From: Calendula officinalis
Lineage: Eukaryota > Streptophyta > Magnoliopsida > Asterales > Asteraceae
Length of the DNA stretch: 64,000 nt
Direction: 5' to 3'
NCBI GenBank assembly: GCA_963853835.1
Contig: OY970823.1
Coordinates: 12,790,001 to 12,854,000, forward strand
Part shown: positions 58,534-64,000 of the stretch, in pieces
Position numbering within the stretch: the first letter of the stretch is position 1
Layout: each line of letters opens with the position of its first letter
Made by a program: the position numbers and the translations under genes
Notes under the pieces: model-generated
What the model saw: the letters and a program-made list of their open reading frames with translations, nothing else
Databases searched by the model: none
What the model was told of the DNA's origin: nothing

Positions 58534-58990
58534 TGGACAAAATTAAGGAACTTGAAGGGCAAATCGATATCAAAACAGGATTACACATCTCCCTGAAAAG
58601 TTTAGGCCAAAAGAGGTATCTCTTTTTATTGTTTAAAAACTGTCAAATGAAACCACATCTATTCGGGAGCTATAACACACCAACAAAAGGTATTTTGTCT
58701 TGAATATATTAATTTTTAAGATTATATAGTAAACTTGGAATTTGGAAATAGGTAAGGGACCTTGAAGACAAACTGAAAGCTCAAGTCAATGAGTCAAAGT
58801 CCTACACCATGACCCTTCAAGAAAAGGTCATTAACTTACAATTTAACGATTTTTACATTTACCCATTTCAAGATTCTTCATAATAAGAAATAAAAATTGT
58901 TTTTTTTTTTCGTTTTTACAGATTGAAGAACTAGAACAGAAACTGAAAGAACAGGAAGAACAATATTATGATTCATCTTCACTCCAATTA
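58534..58990 (+). pseudogene. Captured coiled-coil exons, possibly from a kinesin gene
   Basis: Three short exon-like blocks with splice-like borders. The first is MDKIKELEGQIDIKTG... ending AGAG|GTATCT (about 58534-58614). The second is VRDLEDKLKAQVNESKS...LQEK, after GAAATAG and ending AAAAG|GTCATT (58753-58827). The third is IEELEQKLKEQEEQYYD..., after TTTACAG (58921 on). The K-ELE-KLKEQ heptads and the exon pattern recall the coiled coil of plant kinesin-14 proteins; this identification is from memory of the family and is weak. Introns are retained, so capture would have been from DNA, as in Pack-type elements. No motor domain is present. Confidence 0.35.
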
Positions 58991-59783
58991 AAGTTTAACC
59001 TCTTTAAATTGTACTATCTTTTTTTAATTTCCCATGTTATTAAATATAAAATCTATATTTATATCTATCTATATACTATATATATTATTATTATCTATAA
59101 AAATAATTAAGTTTCAAAATGAAGTAGCATTTATTACCATGTGATAAATGTATATATTTAATTAGTTATAGTGTAAGTAAGAAATAATAATAATATAATA
59201 ATGTACATAAAAATGAGTTTCATGTATTAATGTAACATTTAATTATTATGATTTAATTAGTTTCATGTATTAATGTAGTATTTAATCACTATGATTTAAT
59301 TACAATGATCTAATTACAGTACCTCTTCACCTTCATAGTTATTTAATAGACATGAATAATGTGAAAAAGGATAAACAAAAACTCATTCCAAAACAAACTA
59401 ACATAAAGAGTAAACATGCTCCTTGTCATTTGTCTTATTTAATTACCATGATTTAAGTAGTTTGAATTAATATTTTTTGAGTTTGAATTGAATCCAAGAA
59501 ATAGTATTCATCGTGAATGTAGAATTATTATTTACAATTATTATGATTTAATTTGTTTTATGTATTAATGTAGTATTAAATTTCTGTTATTTAATTAACA
59601 TTTGTATCTATATATATTTTAAATATGTATAGAAAATATATGTATCTATATATATATTAAATTGTTGTGTCTATATATATTAACATGTTTAACATTTGTA
59701 TCTATATATATTTTAAACATATATGTATAACATTTGTATCTATATTTTAAAAATAATGTTATTATGATTTAATTACAATACCC

Positions 59784-59786
<3 letters not shown>
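58991..59786. other. AT-rich sequence without recognised genes
   Basis: Repeated short motifs (ATGTATTAATGTAGTATTTAAT, TTAACATTTGTATCTATATAT) but no coding evidence. It is bounded on the right by a (TA)n tract. Confidence 0.55.

Positions 59787-59847
<61 letters not shown>
59787..59847. repeat. (TA)n tract, left border of the family 5 element
   Basis: About 61 bp of TA. Confidence 0.95.

Positions 59848-64000
<4,153 letters not shown>

Overview
The window is nuclear DNA of a flowering plant. Evidence: a peroxisomal small heat-shock protein gene with a U2-type intron, a Stowaway MITE with the classical CTCCCTCCGTCCC terminus, Ty1/copia and chromodomain Ty3/gypsy retrotransposons primed by initiator tRNA-Met, and long (TA)n microsatellites. 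The style of the LTRs (TGTAAC...GTTACA, 2-3 kb) suggests a large eudicot genome, perhaps Asteraceae; that last step is inference. Only one host gene is supported; almost everything else is transposable elements, many nested.

Left part (1-9.4 kb): a minus-strand copia-type element that carries only gag (LTR 4060-5215, gag 467-1384) lies in the decayed gag of an older minus-strand gypsy element (LTR 6423-9389). That LTR holds a minisatellite and a Stowaway MITE. 9.4-11.6 kb is AT-rich intergenic DNA.

Host gene (11.6-19.4 kb): a two-exon Hsp20 gene, 138 aa, ending in the peroxisomal signal SKL. Its roughly 7-kb intron contains an antisense copia element (12426-18815) with a perfect 5-bp target duplication and unusual TA...CA ends. 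A 2.7-kb solo LTR (19969-22685) follows.

Right part (23.4-61.4 kb): a train of terminal-inverted-repeat elements in which neighbours are usually separated by one (TA)n tract. At least five TIR families share the layout (TA)n, about 5 bases beginning with G, then a GRRTTC-like block and AGAA. Several cars hold further insertions. These are a 1.6-kb palindrome made from two inverted LTR fragments with its own 5-bp duplication (27058-28682), a truncated tandem dimer of a non-autonomous gypsy element (31626-42139), and a complete 11.4-kb chromodomain gypsy element (43777-55194). One TIR family is filled with about 20 perfect copies per element of a 20-bp palindrome around TAATCATCGATGATTA.

The 11.4-kb gypsy element is the richest object. 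Its gag-pol reading frame is interrupted three times by 73-98 nt GT...AG segments whose removal joins the frames exactly. Its leader has a long hairpin with a GGGCCCT loop, conserved with stem changes in the dimer element. A TRIM-like LTR plus internal domain sits precisely at its primer-binding site, and its RNase H region contains a 129-bp in-frame duplication. All retroelement coding regions here carry nonsense or frameshift lesions, so no copy is expected to be autonomous.

The last 2.6 kb (61.4-64 kb) is AT-rich DNA built of nested tandem duplications without recognisable genes.
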